DNA of 64,000 nt, taken from NCBI GenBank assembly GCA_040261275.1, contig JBDQOI010000004.1, positions 1 through 64,000 of the forward strand. The letters run 5' to 3'. The number at the start of each line of letters is the position of its first letter. Within the stretch, counting starts at the first letter, position 1. The DNA comes from UBA8752 sp040261275 (lineage in GTDB: Bacteria; Bacteroidota; Bacteroidia; Flavobacteriales_D; Sanyastnellaceae). Positions 8,543 through 17,513 of the stretch are shown in pieces. The notes beneath the pieces were generated by a model. It had not been told where the DNA came from. It saw only the letters and a program-made list of their open reading frames with translations, and ran no database searches. The position numbers and the translations under genes are program-made.

Positions 8543-11500
8543 TCACAAATCCTTCACGCAACGCACCGAATATCCCTCCAAGCTGGCGGGAGAAACCCTG
8601 TTGATTCCGTCGTTGCCCGATAGGAGTGCCCGGCACCATTGGCCGCCATTGGGATCAAGAGAGGATGACCAGAACCAAGCGGAATGGCTGACACCTTGAA
8701 GGTCGCCATTGGACATTCTCCGTCCTGCCGGCAGCGCAGTGAAGCCGGATGAATTTGTGCCCATGGAAGTCCAGAGGTTGGAATTGGCCTTGAACCGACT
8801 GGCAATGGAGATATCCTCACCCCGTGACCCCGTTTCTTCCGCTTCTGCGGGGTCCAATCCAACAAAGACCTCCGCTGCCATCCAGTCTTGATCCGAAGGC
8901 ACATGCCAGCCCCAAGGGCAGAGGCCACGGGGATCTTGAATGGCATATCCGTTGTAGAGGAGACCATAAATCTCATAGCCAGCGCTGTCGCCGTCAGCCA
9001 ACGTGAAAGCGCCGGTCTGCGAATTGGTCCAGTCGGTATCCGCAAGGCCAGTCTCGAGAGGTTGACCATTGGCATAGAAGTCGCTCCTCAGGTTCTCTTG
9101 GAACCAGCATTGACTGCCCATCTCCAAAGTGGCGTAGGAATGGCCATGGTGCTCCACGGTGGAACCGCAAACAAAGGGCAATTCATCGGTACAAGGGTCG
9201 AACAGGTCTTCGCCAGCTTCACAGGCTAGGCCGAAGCTGCCGAGCAGGAGGAGCAGATCCTGTGTTTGGACCGTGCCGTTACCATCGACATCCGCGGGGC
9301 ACGGGTCAAGCCAAGCGGAGAGGTCCGCATCCGGACCTATGAAGCTGAAGACACAACTGCCGTCGTCCCAAGTGGCCTCCGGCAGGTAGCTGCAGGACTC
9401 CACATAGGTGCATCCCGGTCTGTCCAGAACATCGCACACGCCGTCGCCGTCCGCGTCGAGCAAACATTCGCCACCGCAAACGCCCAAAGCATCCCGTTCC
9501 CCAAAACAATCGTCCGCCCCATCACAGATTCCGTCCCCGTCCTCATCCACACATCCCTCGCCACAGTCCACCGGGTGGTCCACCATGATGCTGTCTGGTA
9601 CTGATGTCGAGAACAAGCCGCCCAGGGGATCGTCCAGCCCATTCACTTCCATATAGTCATACAATGCCGGGAAGAGGTCCAGCAGATCGATGTGCCTCAA
9701 AATCCCATGGTCATCAATGAAATGGAGTTGAATCCCCCCGATGACCTCTCTCACAGGGTGGGGGCCCAGCTCTTCGGGAGTGAGGATGCGAACAATGTCA
9801 TTGTCCGATGCATCATTTTGGCCCATCCAAGCACCAACGGACCCATCTGAAAACAACACGGCAGAAACAACATCCGTATCGAATTGGACAATCTGATCAT
9901 AAGCCAGAATCTCGGGCGGTATTCCCAGTTCCCATGTGCCACACATCATGAAATCAGGGTCTGCAAGTACCATTTCCAATGTGGGCTCCCCACTGCCGTC
10001 ACCGCCTCCATTCAGCGTGGGCTCCACAGCGAATACGGTGCCATCTTCCTTTCTCAGGATGCAAGAGAAATCCGAACAGACAATTTCGGTAATGCCACTG
10101 TTGAATCCTTCGGGCAGTGCCCAAACGCCATCGGCATAGCTCTCCACGGTACCATTTTCCAAGAGTGCGTGGTAATTCAGCATTCCCGATATTTCTACGT
10201 CGGTGACGCCAGTGAGCTGGTCCGTCCACTGTTCGAATCCCACTTCCTCATTGGGGTACAACGTTGAATTGGGATTTACGCTGCGATTCAGTCTTGCCGC
10301 CCGGATTCCCCACCCTTCCGCAGTTCCATCAGACCGAACCGCCATGAACATGTCCAAGCTGGCCGCAACATCGATGAAATCGTTTCCTCCTGGTACTTCG
10401 ATATCTTCCTCCAGAAGAACCACGTATACGGCCCCACCGTAAAGGTCCTCCCAAGCCGTCCTGGTCATATTGAGCACAAGCATCAGGATTTCATCCGAAA
10501 AAGGAGCCAGACTTTGGAGGGAGCCATCCTGCATCAACAAAACGACGCCGGTGAGGGAGATTGAACCATCCATGACGTTGTCCCAAACCGAGCCCAGCAG
10601 CGGTGACAGGTCCATCTCCGATATGCCCAGAGAGCTGCTCGCAGCCATGCTTCCACCAAAAGAAGCCTCACCCTGTGCTTGAATCAACAAATGATAGGAA
10701 TAATGGGTGCGCAGTTTGGGAGGGGTCTGGTTGCACGAACAGTAATCGCACTCCCCGGTTGAGGCTACCGCCGGATTGTAGTTGCAGGCCAGGGGATCAC
10801 CACACCCGTCACAGGAGGTGTACTCACAACTCCCGGAATCCCAAACGGCGTTGTTCTCGAAGTTGCAGGCCTTGGGGTCGGTACAGCCGGCGCATCCATC
10901 AAAGGTGCAAAGACCGGAGGCATTGGCTTCCGGATTGTAGTTGCAAGCCAATGGGGACATACACCCTTGGATGAAAACTTCATCACAATCTCCTGGAAGC
11001 GTCGCCGACAAATTGAAGTTCTGGGCTCGACTGTCCATGCAACCCCGCACTTCCTCCTCATCGCAGATTCCGTTCGCGTTCTCGTCATTGGTGCAGATAC
11101 ATCCGCAAGGTTCAATGACTTCCCCCACGCAGGGATCCTCGACATCACAAAGCCCGTCTTCGTCCCGATCGAGACACCATTCCGTACAGCGGGGGCGGCT
11201 GAATGCATGGATTCCTCCTGTCATGCCCTGCATGACCAGATATCTCATCTGATCGATTTGATGGACCCGTCCATCATAATCCAGCAGGGCGAATTTGCCT
11301 GAAAGTGGATTTCCGTCAATGGCTTGTACATGACCGATCGGATTTGGCATAGGAAGTCGCCCCCACATCGCTACTGAGCTGTCAGCAAGCAATGCCATGC
11401 TGGTGCCCGGACATGCGGCTACATCGATGACGGCCTGGTTGAAATCAGGAGGAGTGCATTGACCGTGGGTGTTGCTTCCCCAACACACGACCGTGCCTTC

Positions 11501-13663
11501 CGGAGTCAAGGCGACATTGTGCTCTGAAGAGGCCAATTTGCTGATGACCAAACCTGCTGGCGGTTCGCACTGGCCCAATTCATTGGCCCCCACCGCTACC
11601 ACGACGTGACCCAAGGCATCCCAAGCAATGGTGTGCCTGCTGCCCGCTTCCACACCGGAGAGGTTGCCCACTTCGGGAAAATCCAGTTGGCCATGCTCGT
11701 TCAATCCCCAGCCCGCAATGCTGCCATCTCCCGTTATGGCTGCGGAATGGTAGGCACCACCCGAGAAAGCTTGGACCGTCGCGAGATCTTCGGGTATATT
11801 GATTTGCCCGAATTCATTGTCTCCTAAGCCGTGAAGGATGGAGTCCGCATCCAGTATGAGTATGAACGTCCCGCCAGCATCTACGGCGATGGACTGCCCC
11901 CAAGGGCTGGGCACGATTTGCGGAGAGGGTGTGATGAACGGACAATCGAACAGAGAACCATCTGTGGTCAAAAGAGTGGCTTGCTGGTGAGTGTAAATGG
12001 TATTTGGATCCTCAAAGGGACTGGGAATTCCAGTGGCAGCGGCGATGTCCGGGGGAAACGAACATGAGCAGTACTCGCAACTGCCGTCATCAATCAGTGC
12101 GTCCAATGCATAATTGCATGCCAGTGGGTCTGGGCAACCATAACAGGAGTATTCACAAGAATCAGGCAGTGTTGCTTCCGCGTCAAAGTTGCATGCCTCG
12201 GGTTCCAGACATCCATAACAGGAGTAATCGCAGCCCCCTTCCAACTCGGCTGATGGATTGAAGTTGCACGCGAGTTCGTCAGGACAGCCATAGCAACTGT
12301 AGTCACATGAACCGTCCGAGTCCGTGGCCAGTTCATCAAAGTTGCAGGCATCCGGATCCTTGCATCCCAAGCAGAACCAGTGGTGGGTAAAAGCTGAAAA
12401 GACCATGGATGCTGGTCCATAGATGCCATCAACCGTAGCCACGCCGAAACGGATGACATCACCGCTGTCCAGATTCAATACAATGGGAACCTGATAAGGA
12501 TAGCTCCAGTTGGCTTCATTTTCCGGTAGGAATGGGTCGGGGAGAAGTTGGTCAGGGGGGAGAAGAAAAGGGTCCGTGCCAACCCCATCCGGCGCCAGCA
12601 TGTCCTCACCATGCGCCCAAGTATCGAGTGGGGCCAATATGAATCCGGGTGGTGGAGTTGTCGATATGTAGTCCACAAAACCCGTTGGAATTCCATTGAC
12701 CTCAAGGACAGGCGGATCGTAGATGGCACCTTCGTCCAACGTATGGTATCCAAAGGTGAATGTCAGCATCATGGAGGTCGGAGCCGTGATGGATGCCCAT
12801 GTGGTATCCTGGATGCCTTGATCCTTGCCTCGGATGACCAGTGAGCGGTCGTCCCTGCTCACGAGATCCGGGTCGGAGAGTGACCACTGCTCGCTGTCAA
12901 GCCATCCCTGCAGCCCAAAGGTCCATCCTTCGGAAATCTCCCATGTGTCGCAATCTCCTTCGTAGATGCAAGTTGATTCATGGATGCTTTCCGGATTGAA
13001 ATTCAAGGCCAGAGGATCCGGGCACCCCGCTACGTGTGAAGGGCAATTGCCCAGAAAATCGGGGACGCCTGGTTCGCTGTCATTGCAGTCATAGACACCA
13101 CAGATGCCATCGCCATCATTGTCATAGAAAATACCGGTGCATTCACAATTTTCGTCGAGTTGCGTCTCCGTAATACAGGGGTCTTGCAATTCGCAGGGAT
13201 ATCCAGGATAAACGCAGTCACCGATATCGAATGAGGCCGTGTCCACATAATTGCACGCGTAGGGGTCCGTGCAGCCAGGTATTCCCAGGATGCATTCGAC
13301 ATAGACCATCCAGCAAGTACTCGTCCATTCTTGGTGACATGACGGGAGGCGAGCCAGCACGGCATCGAAACAATCCGGGTCAGCAGGAATGTATCCAAAG
13401 GGAATACTGCACCCCACAGAGGGATTGCTGCAATCGGGAAGAGGACCGCACCAGTAGAGCACCGGACCACCGAAGGTGAGGTCCTGATTTGGAATCAGGG
13501 GGTGCTCTTCAAACCCGCAGCTCCCATCATCGATGTTGGCTTGAGCATCAAAGTTGCATGCCTCCGGATTCGTGCAACCGGGAATGTCCTGTACCTGCGC
13601 TGAGGCTTGACCTCCCTGTATTGCCGTTATCAGAATGCTGATAATCAGTGCAATTCGGTTCAT
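8543..13663 (-). CDS. Giant secreted protein: Cys-rich repeats, RCC1-like propeller, dockerin-like motif, C-terminal FISUMP domain
   Basis: The product has 1706 residues and a signal peptide ending near QASAQ (residue 23). About 12 GCxDPxACN...DGSC repeats are spread through the protein. The first ~60-residue Cys module follows the first repeat. Residues about 600-760 show RCC1-like repeats (GGAYHSAAITGDGSIAGWG and VVCWGSNTHGQC). TSP3-like DRDEDGLCD and DENANGICD stretches separate further repeats and a second propeller-like part. Near residue 1470-1495 there is one dockerin-like motif, PCPADVDGNG...DLLLLLGSFG. It is not C-terminal: about 195 residues follow with the Fibrobacter succinogenes major paralogous (FISUMP) features LEMGSQCWFQENLR, GLCPWGWHVPSDQDW and YSVRCVKD. 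Ligands and role are unknown. Cell-surface location is inferred from the signal peptide and architecture. Confidence 0.85.
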   Translation of the reverse strand: MNRIALIISILITAIQGGQASAQVQDIPGCTNPEACNFDAQANIDDGSCGFEEHPLIPNQDLTFGGPVLYWCGPLPDCSNPSVGCSIPFGYIPADPDCFDAVLARLPSCHQEWTSTCWMVYVECILGIPGCTDPYACNYVDTASFDIGDCVYPGYPCELQDPCITETQLDENCECTGIFYDNDGDGICGVYDCNDSEPGVPDFLGNCPSHVAGCPDPLALNFNPESIHESTCIYEGDCDTWEISEGWTFGLQGWLDSEQWSLSDPDLVSRDDRSLVIRGKDQGIQDTTWASITAPTSMMLTFTFGYHTLDEGAIYDPPVLEVNGIPTGFVDYISTTPPPGFILAPLDTWAHGEDMLAPDGVGTDPFLLPPDQLLPDPFLPENEANWSYPYQVPIVLNLDSGDVIRFGVATVDGIYGPASMVFSAFTHHWFCLGCKDPDACNFDELATDSDGSCDYSCYGCPDELACNFNPSAELEGGCDYSCYGCLEPEACNFDAEATLPDSCEYSCYGCPDPLACNYALDALIDDGSCEYCSCSFPPDIAAATGIPSPFEDPNTIYTHQQATLLTTDGSLFDCPFITPSPQIVPSPWGQSIAVDAGGTFILILDADSILHGLGDNEFGQINIPEDLATVQAFSGGAYHSAAITGDGSIAGWGLNEHGQLDFPEVGNLSGVEAGSRHTIAWDALGHVVVAVGANELGQCEPPAGLVISKLASSEHNVALTPEGTVVCWGSNTHGQCTPPDFNQAVIDVAACPGTSMALLADSSVAMWGRLPMPNPIGHVQAIDGNPLSGKFALLDYDGRVHQIDQMRYLVMQGMTGGIHAFSRPRCTEWCLDRDEDGLCDVEDPCVGEVIEPCGCICTNDENANGICDEEEVRGCMDSRAQNFNLSATLPGDCDEVFIQGCMSPLACNYNPEANASGLCTFDGCAGCTDPKACNFENNAVWDSGSCEYTSCDGCGDPLACNYNPAVASTGECDYCSCNQTPPKLRTHYSYHLLIQAQGEASFGGSMAASSSLGISEMDLSPLLGSVWDNVMDGSISLTGVVLLMQDGSLQSLAPFSDEILMLVLNMTRTAWEDLYGGAVYVVLLEEDIEVPGGNDFIDVAASLDMFMAVRSDGTAEGWGIRAARLNRSVNPNSTLYPNEEVGFEQWTDQLTGVTDVEISGMLNYHALLENGTVESYADGVWALPEGFNSGITEIVCSDFSCILRKEDGTVFAVEPTLNGGGDGSGEPTLEMVLADPDFMMCGTWELGIPPEILAYDQIVQFDTDVVSAVLFSDGSVGAWMGQNDASDNDIVRILTPEELGPHPVREVIGGIQLHFIDDHGILRHIDLLDLFPALYDYMEVNGLDDPLGGLFSTSVPDSIMVDHPVDCGEGCVDEDGDGICDGADDCFGERDALGVCGGECLLDADGDGVCDVLDRPGCTYVESCSYLPEATWDDGSCVFSFIGPDADLSAWLDPCPADVDGNGTVQTQDLLLLLGSFGLACEAGEDLFDPCTDELPFVCGSTVEHHGHSYATLEMGSQCWFQENLRSDFYANGQPLETGLADTDWTNSQTGAFTLADGDSAGYEIYGLLYNGYAIQDPRGLCPWGWHVPSDQDWMAAEVFVGLDPAEAEETGSRGEDISIASRFKANSNLWTSMGTNSSGFTALPAGRRMSNGDLQGVSHSAWFWSSSLDPNGGQWCRALLSGNDGINRVSPASLEGYSVRCVKDL

Positions 13664-13792
13664 GCATACAAGTTCAACAACAAAGGGCCGGGTGCCAAAT
13701 CGGTCACGAATTTCATCGCGAATGGGCAGACGTATGAATGGGAGGACCAGACCACCTCATTGGCGATGCACTTTTGCCCCCGGCTTCCATCG

Positions 13793-14554
13793 TCACTCTA
13801 TGGCATAGCGCTGCTTGACATTGACGTAGGCGGTTTTGAGTTTGCTCGAGGTGTTGAGGGTGCCGCCCCAGCTGAAGCTCTCGTCGGAATTTGTGCCGAG
13901 GATTTGGAAGACCCCGATACTGGTCTCGAGCAGGTCGCCGAGGCTGCCGCCGCCGCCTTGGACCGCAGTGCGGGCGCGGAGTTGGCCGTCCTGTGAGGCC
14001 GCTTCGATCATCTGGATCTTCAGCTCACCGAGCTGGGTGTAGTAGTACTTCGGCGGGTAGGAGATGATGTAGACGTCCTGCTCGATCAGCTCGGTCACCT
14101 CATTGGCGAGCCGTTCGATCAGGTCGATGTCGGATGACGTGACCTCGAAACTCCGCTTGAGGCGGTAACCGTTGAAGACCTGTTCGCGGTCCACAAGGTC
14201 GCCCTTGTCATTGTAGTGGTTGACCGTCTTGTTCTGCGGCAGGATGTCAATGGACAGGAAGGCGAAGGCGTCTTCGGCGATGCCTTTTTCTTTCAGGAAT
14301 CGTTCTATGACCTCCTTGTCCTGCTTCATCAGCGCATACACCTCTTTGAGGTCCATGGCCTTGCGCGTGAATTCGCCTTGCCACACGGCCAGATCGGAGG
14401 TGAAATCCATGGAGGTCGATCCCGTCACCTCGATGTCGCTCGCCTGGCTCTTGAAGAAGTAATGGCCGTTGCGCGCTACGAGGTAGGCGGAGGCGAGGAT
14501 GGAGACGGCCAGAACGGCGGCGACGGAGGGAAGGAGCAGGGGATGACGGGCCAT
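13793..14554 (-). CDS. SIMPL-domain (DUF541) periplasmic or membrane-anchored protein
   Basis: I chose ATG 14554 because it gives a clear N-terminal membrane segment (MARHPLLLPSVAAVLAVSIL). The longer frame upstream is not plausible. The 253-residue product then shows the SIMPL pattern: VTGSTSMDFTSDLAVWQGEF near residues 38-57, a long helix, and FNGYRLKRSFEVTSSDIDL about residues 125-145. SIMPL proteins are periplasmic and of uncertain biochemical role. This copy is intact; its 3' end is duplicated at 161-289 and 8384-8510. It is divergent from the small lipoprotein gene at 14699. Confidence 0.85.
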   Translation of the reverse strand: MARHPLLLPSVAAVLAVSILASAYLVARNGHYFFKSQASDIEVTGSTSMDFTSDLAVWQGEFTRKAMDLKEVYALMKQDKEVIERFLKEKGIAEDAFAFLSIDILPQNKTVNHYNDKGDLVDREQVFNGYRLKRSFEVTSSDIDLIERLANEVTELIEQDVYIISYPPKYYYTQLGELKIQMIEAASQDGQLRARTAVQGGGGSLGDLLETSIGVFQILGTNSDESFSWGGTLNTSSKLKTAYVNVKQRYAIE

Positions 14555-14671
14555 GGATGTGAAGGGTAGCGGAAACAAAGTGTCTCCATGTTTCCAACCG
14601 TGTTTATGGCCGCGATATTGCCGCCGTGACGCAACCAAAATTTTGCAAGGGAAGTCTATGCCTTGGAAAGG

Positions 14672-14679
14672 TACTTTTG
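14672..14679 (+). promoter_or_regulatory. Putative -7 element (TACTTTTG) of the lipoprotein gene
   Basis: TACTTTTG fits the Bacteroidota TAnnTTTG -7 box and lies 19 nt before the ATG at 14699. I could not find a convincing -33 TTTG at the usual spacing. Confidence 0.4.
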
Positions 14680-14698
14680 CCCCAAAAACCGAATCAGA

Positions 14699-15019
14699 AT
14701 GAAATTCCAAAACCTGCTCGGCCTGATGGCCGCATTGGTTCTCGTCACGGGATGTGACGACAACACCGAAGCTTGTGACGAAGGCAACAAGGCCGTCATC
14801 ACCATTTTCAACAACTCCCTTTGCACACCGGACGTGAGTGTGGGTGGCGATGAAATCGCTGCCGATATGGGCATCCTCGCGACGCAAAGCGTGGAGGTGG
14901 ACGCTGGAACGATTGACATCGAGTTCGACCTCGCGTTCATCTCACTGTGCACGGCCCTCGACACTTCCGTCACGGTAGCCTGTGGCGACTCTGTCTACGT
15001 GGAGTTTGACGGCGTCTGA
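14699..15019 (+). CDS. Small putative lipoprotein, unknown function
   Basis: The ATG at 14699 opens a 106-residue protein with a lipoprotein signal: a hydrophobic stretch followed by VLVTGCDD, so Cys19 or so would be lipidated. The mature part is Cys-containing and strand-rich, with VITIFNNSLCTPDVSVGGDE and TVACGDSVYVEFDG, which suggests a small beta-sandwich. A longer upstream start would spoil the signal peptide. I do not recognise a named family. A good terminator follows, so it is probably a single-gene unit. Confidence 0.7.
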   Translation: MKFQNLLGLMAALVLVTGCDDNTEACDEGNKAVITIFNNSLCTPDVSVGGDEIAADMGILATQSVEVDAGTIDIEFDLAFISLCTALDTSVTVACGDSVYVEFDGV

Positions 15020-15046
15020 TCACCAGACCCTCCTACGATCTTAAAG

Positions 15047-15073
15047 AGCCCGGGCCTTGGTCCGGGCTTTTTG
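15047..15073 (+). terminator. Rho-independent terminator
   Basis: AGCCCGG (15047-15053) pairs with CCGGGCT (15062-15068) across an 8-nt loop and is followed by a T run. It lies 28 bp after the lipoprotein stop and before the esterase gene. Confidence 0.85.
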
Positions 15074-15111
15074 CTGCCGCCCATTCTGTACCCGCCCCAT
15101 ATCTTCGGGGC

Positions 15112-16974
15112 ATGACCAAGACGATTCGCATGGCGGCATTGGCCGCTGTTTGGGGTTGGGCTTCGATTGCCATCGGCCAAACTGTACTGCTTCAAGAGGA
15201 CTTCGATGCGGGCTTGCCCGCTGATTGGAGCCAACAAACCCTCGCTACCGATGGGGGCTGGCTCGCCGGTACAAGCGCTGAGCTTGAAAGCCAATGGTGG
15301 CCCATTGCTCCTCACGGCAACATCATGGCGACCAACGATGACGGCTGCGATTGCGACAAGAGCGAAGACTACCTGATCACGCCCGCACTCGACTTCAGTG
15401 GGGTGGAATCGGCCATCCTCGCTTTCTCGACCTACTTCGACGGGGGCACCTATCAGGGAACGACCGAAGGGGCCTTTATCGAATACAGCCTCGATGGTGG
15501 TGAGACCTTTATGCTGATGCAGGCCCTGATCGGTTCCGAAGATGGCGCATGGGATTTTGAAGTGGTCAATCTCGAGGACGTGGTGGGTGAGCCCTCCGTT
15601 CACTTGGCCTTCCGGTACAACGATGGGGGAGGTTGGCTTTACGGATGGGCCATCGACGATGTGGCCATCATGGAGCCCGGAGGCCTGGACTTGACGCTCA
15701 CCGGATTGGACATCGACAACGTCGTGCTGGCTCCTTCCACCGAAGACCTGTCCGGAAGTGTGGTCAACCTGGGCTCGGACACCGTCTACTCCTATACCGT
15801 GGCTTGGAGCATGGGCGCAGAGTCCGGAGAGACAACGGTCGACGGCATTGCCTTGGGCACGGCCGATAGCCACACCTTTTCACTCTCCGGCGCATTGCCC
15901 TTCGACCTGAGCGGTGGATACAGCATCGATGTGGAAGTGGTGGCCGTGAACGGCGCGGCAGACGATGTGGCTTCCAACAACAGCCAATCCGTGGATGTGG
16001 TCGCCATTTTCGCTGGCGAGTATCCCGACGGCAAGGAGCTGCGCAATTACTACTACTACGAGCCCTCAGACGCACCGGATAACTGCCCACTGGTTTTCGT
16101 TTACCACGGATACGGCGGAAGTGCAGAGGGCATGATCCAATGGTCCGGATTCAATGAGCTTGCGGATGAGTACGGGTTCGCTGTATGCTACCCCCAAGGC
16201 ACGGAAGATGCTACCGGTGAGGCTTTCTGGAATGTGGGGTATGCCTTCCATCAAAATGAATACGTGGACGATGTCAACTTCATTTCGGGCCTGCGTTCGG
16301 AGCTGATCGCGACCTATGGATTGGATGGCAGCCGCGTATACGGTACCGGCTTCTCCAATGGCGCGGACTTCTGCTACTTGCTCGCGTGCGAGGCCTCCAC
16401 GGAGTTCACGGCAGTGGCCCCCATCGCAGGCATCCTGATGTCGGACATTCAAGCCGAGTGCAGTCCGGAATACATGGTGCCCATCCTGGAAATCCATGGC
16501 ACGGCAGACGACGTGAGCCTGTATGAAGGTGACCTTGAGAACATGGACGGTTGGGGTTCCTATCCCAGCACCCCCGATGCCATGGCCTTTTTCGTCAACC
16601 TCTTCGGGATCTCCCTGCAGGAGTCGGGGAGTTTTGAGGATGTCGTGCCATGGGATGAGTCCACTGTAGACGACCAGAAATGGGGACTCGCCGGGGCCTG
16701 TCCACAGGTTTGGCTGTACACGGTTCAGGGCGGTGGCCACAGCTGGCCGGGCACCTGGGGAAACCAGGACATCGACGCCTCGCTGGAGGCTTGGCAGTTC
16801 TTCGCCCAAGCGTGCAGCGAGCCCATGTCCGTGGGAGAGCTCTTGCCCTCTGGCAACCGCACGGTGGTGCGCGTGACAGACATGTTGGGCAGGGAGGTGA
16901 GGCCCGAGCCGGGCGTGCTGCTCTTGATCCAGTATTCCGATGGCAGCGTCGAGAAGCGCCTTTCCGCGGAGTAA
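15112..16974 (+). CDS. Secreted PHB-depolymerase/feruloyl-esterase-like hydrolase with adhesin-type N-terminal domain and T9SS tail
   Basis: The product has 620 residues with a signal peptide (cleavage near AIGQ, residue 23). Residues about 25-185 resemble the cleaved-adhesin/choice-of-anchor-J beta-sandwich (DFDAGLPADWSQ, SLDGGETF, GWAIDDVAI). Residues about 190-300 form a CARDB-like strand domain. The alpha/beta-hydrolase part of the LpqC/PHB depolymerase type has LVFVYHGYGG, the nucleophile elbow GTGFSNGAD (Ser415), HGTADD (Asp466 or 467) and GGGHSWPG (His543). The last ~50 residues (VRVTDMLGREV...GVLLLIQYSDG) look like a T9SS type A sorting domain. Substrate is not predictable from the sequence: polyester, acetyl-polysaccharide or feruloyl esters are all possible. 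Confidence 0.82.
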   Translation: MTKTIRMAALAAVWGWASIAIGQTVLLQEDFDAGLPADWSQQTLATDGGWLAGTSAELESQWWPIAPHGNIMATNDDGCDCDKSEDYLITPALDFSGVESAILAFSTYFDGGTYQGTTEGAFIEYSLDGGETFMLMQALIGSEDGAWDFEVVNLEDVVGEPSVHLAFRYNDGGGWLYGWAIDDVAIMEPGGLDLTLTGLDIDNVVLAPSTEDLSGSVVNLGSDTVYSYTVAWSMGAESGETTVDGIALGTADSHTFSLSGALPFDLSGGYSIDVEVVAVNGAADDVASNNSQSVDVVAIFAGEYPDGKELRNYYYYEPSDAPDNCPLVFVYHGYGGSAEGMIQWSGFNELADEYGFAVCYPQGTEDATGEAFWNVGYAFHQNEYVDDVNFISGLRSELIATYGLDGSRVYGTGFSNGADFCYLLACEASTEFTAVAPIAGILMSDIQAECSPEYMVPILEIHGTADDVSLYEGDLENMDGWGSYPSTPDAMAFFVNLFGISLQESGSFEDVVPWDESTVDDQKWGLAGACPQVWLYTVQGGGHSWPGTWGNQDIDASLEAWQFFAQACSEPMSVGELLPSGNRTVVRVTDMLGREVRPEPGVLLLIQYSDGSVEKRLSAE

Positions 16975-16976
16975 CC

Positions 16977-17513
16977 ATGGAGGTGACCGTTGCGGCCAAC
17001 CCGGAGTTGGACCTATCGGGTATTCCCCGACTTGAGGACATTGAATTTCAAACCGTCAGCGCGAAATACCGTCAGTTGCGGTTGACCACGTGGGCGGGGT
17101 TTCAAGTGGTCCTGGCCGCCGCATGGCTGACCCCCCTCATCTTCATCAAAGTCACGGGTGATGAGGACTTGAGCCTATTCCAGGCTTGGTGGTGGCCCAT
17201 GGGCTTGCAATTTTTGATGGGCTCCTGCTGGTTTCTGGAAGAATGGAAGGGTTTTCCCCGCCGAGGTTATGCCGTCAGGGAGCGCGACATCACCTATCGC
17301 ACCGGTTGGCTGTTCCGTACGACCACGACCGTTCCTTTCGGCATGATCCAACACTCGGAATTGGTTCAGGGGCCGGTTTCTAGATGGCTAAAGATTAAGC
17401 ACTTAAGGCTTTTCACGGCCGGCGGTAGCGGCAACCTGCGCATCGCGGGCCTGGATGAAGAACAGGCAGAAACACTTCGCGCCATTTTGGAAACCCGCAC
17501 CCGCAAGGTCTGA
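16977..17513 (+). CDS. Bacterial PH-domain membrane protein (YdbS-like)
   Basis: I chose ATG 16977, two bases after the esterase stop codon; the longer frame overlaps the esterase. The 178-residue protein has two membrane segments around residues 38-90 (FQVVLAAAWLTPLIFI and WWWPMGLQFLMGSCWF). A bPH2 domain follows, seen as GYAVRERDITYRTGWLFRTTTTVPFGMIQH and an LRIAGLDEEQAE helix. It overlaps the next gene by one base (TGATGG). Paired small and large bPH2 proteins (YdbS/YdbT in Bacillus) are a known arrangement. Their biochemical role is poorly defined. Confidence 0.82.
   Translation: MEVTVAANPELDLSGIPRLEDIEFQTVSAKYRQLRLTTWAGFQVVLAAAWLTPLIFIKVTGDEDLSLFQAWWWPMGLQFLMGSCWFLEEWKGFPRRGYAVRERDITYRTGWLFRTTTTVPFGMIQHSELVQGPVSRWLKIKHLRLFTAGGSGNLRIAGLDEEQAETLRAILETRTRKV

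Noticed and set aside
13664..13792. Search for a third serine-hydrolase fragment between giant gene B and SIMPL
   Set aside because: I compared the 129-bp interval with the hydrolase end and saw no match, so only two hydrolase copies are claimed.
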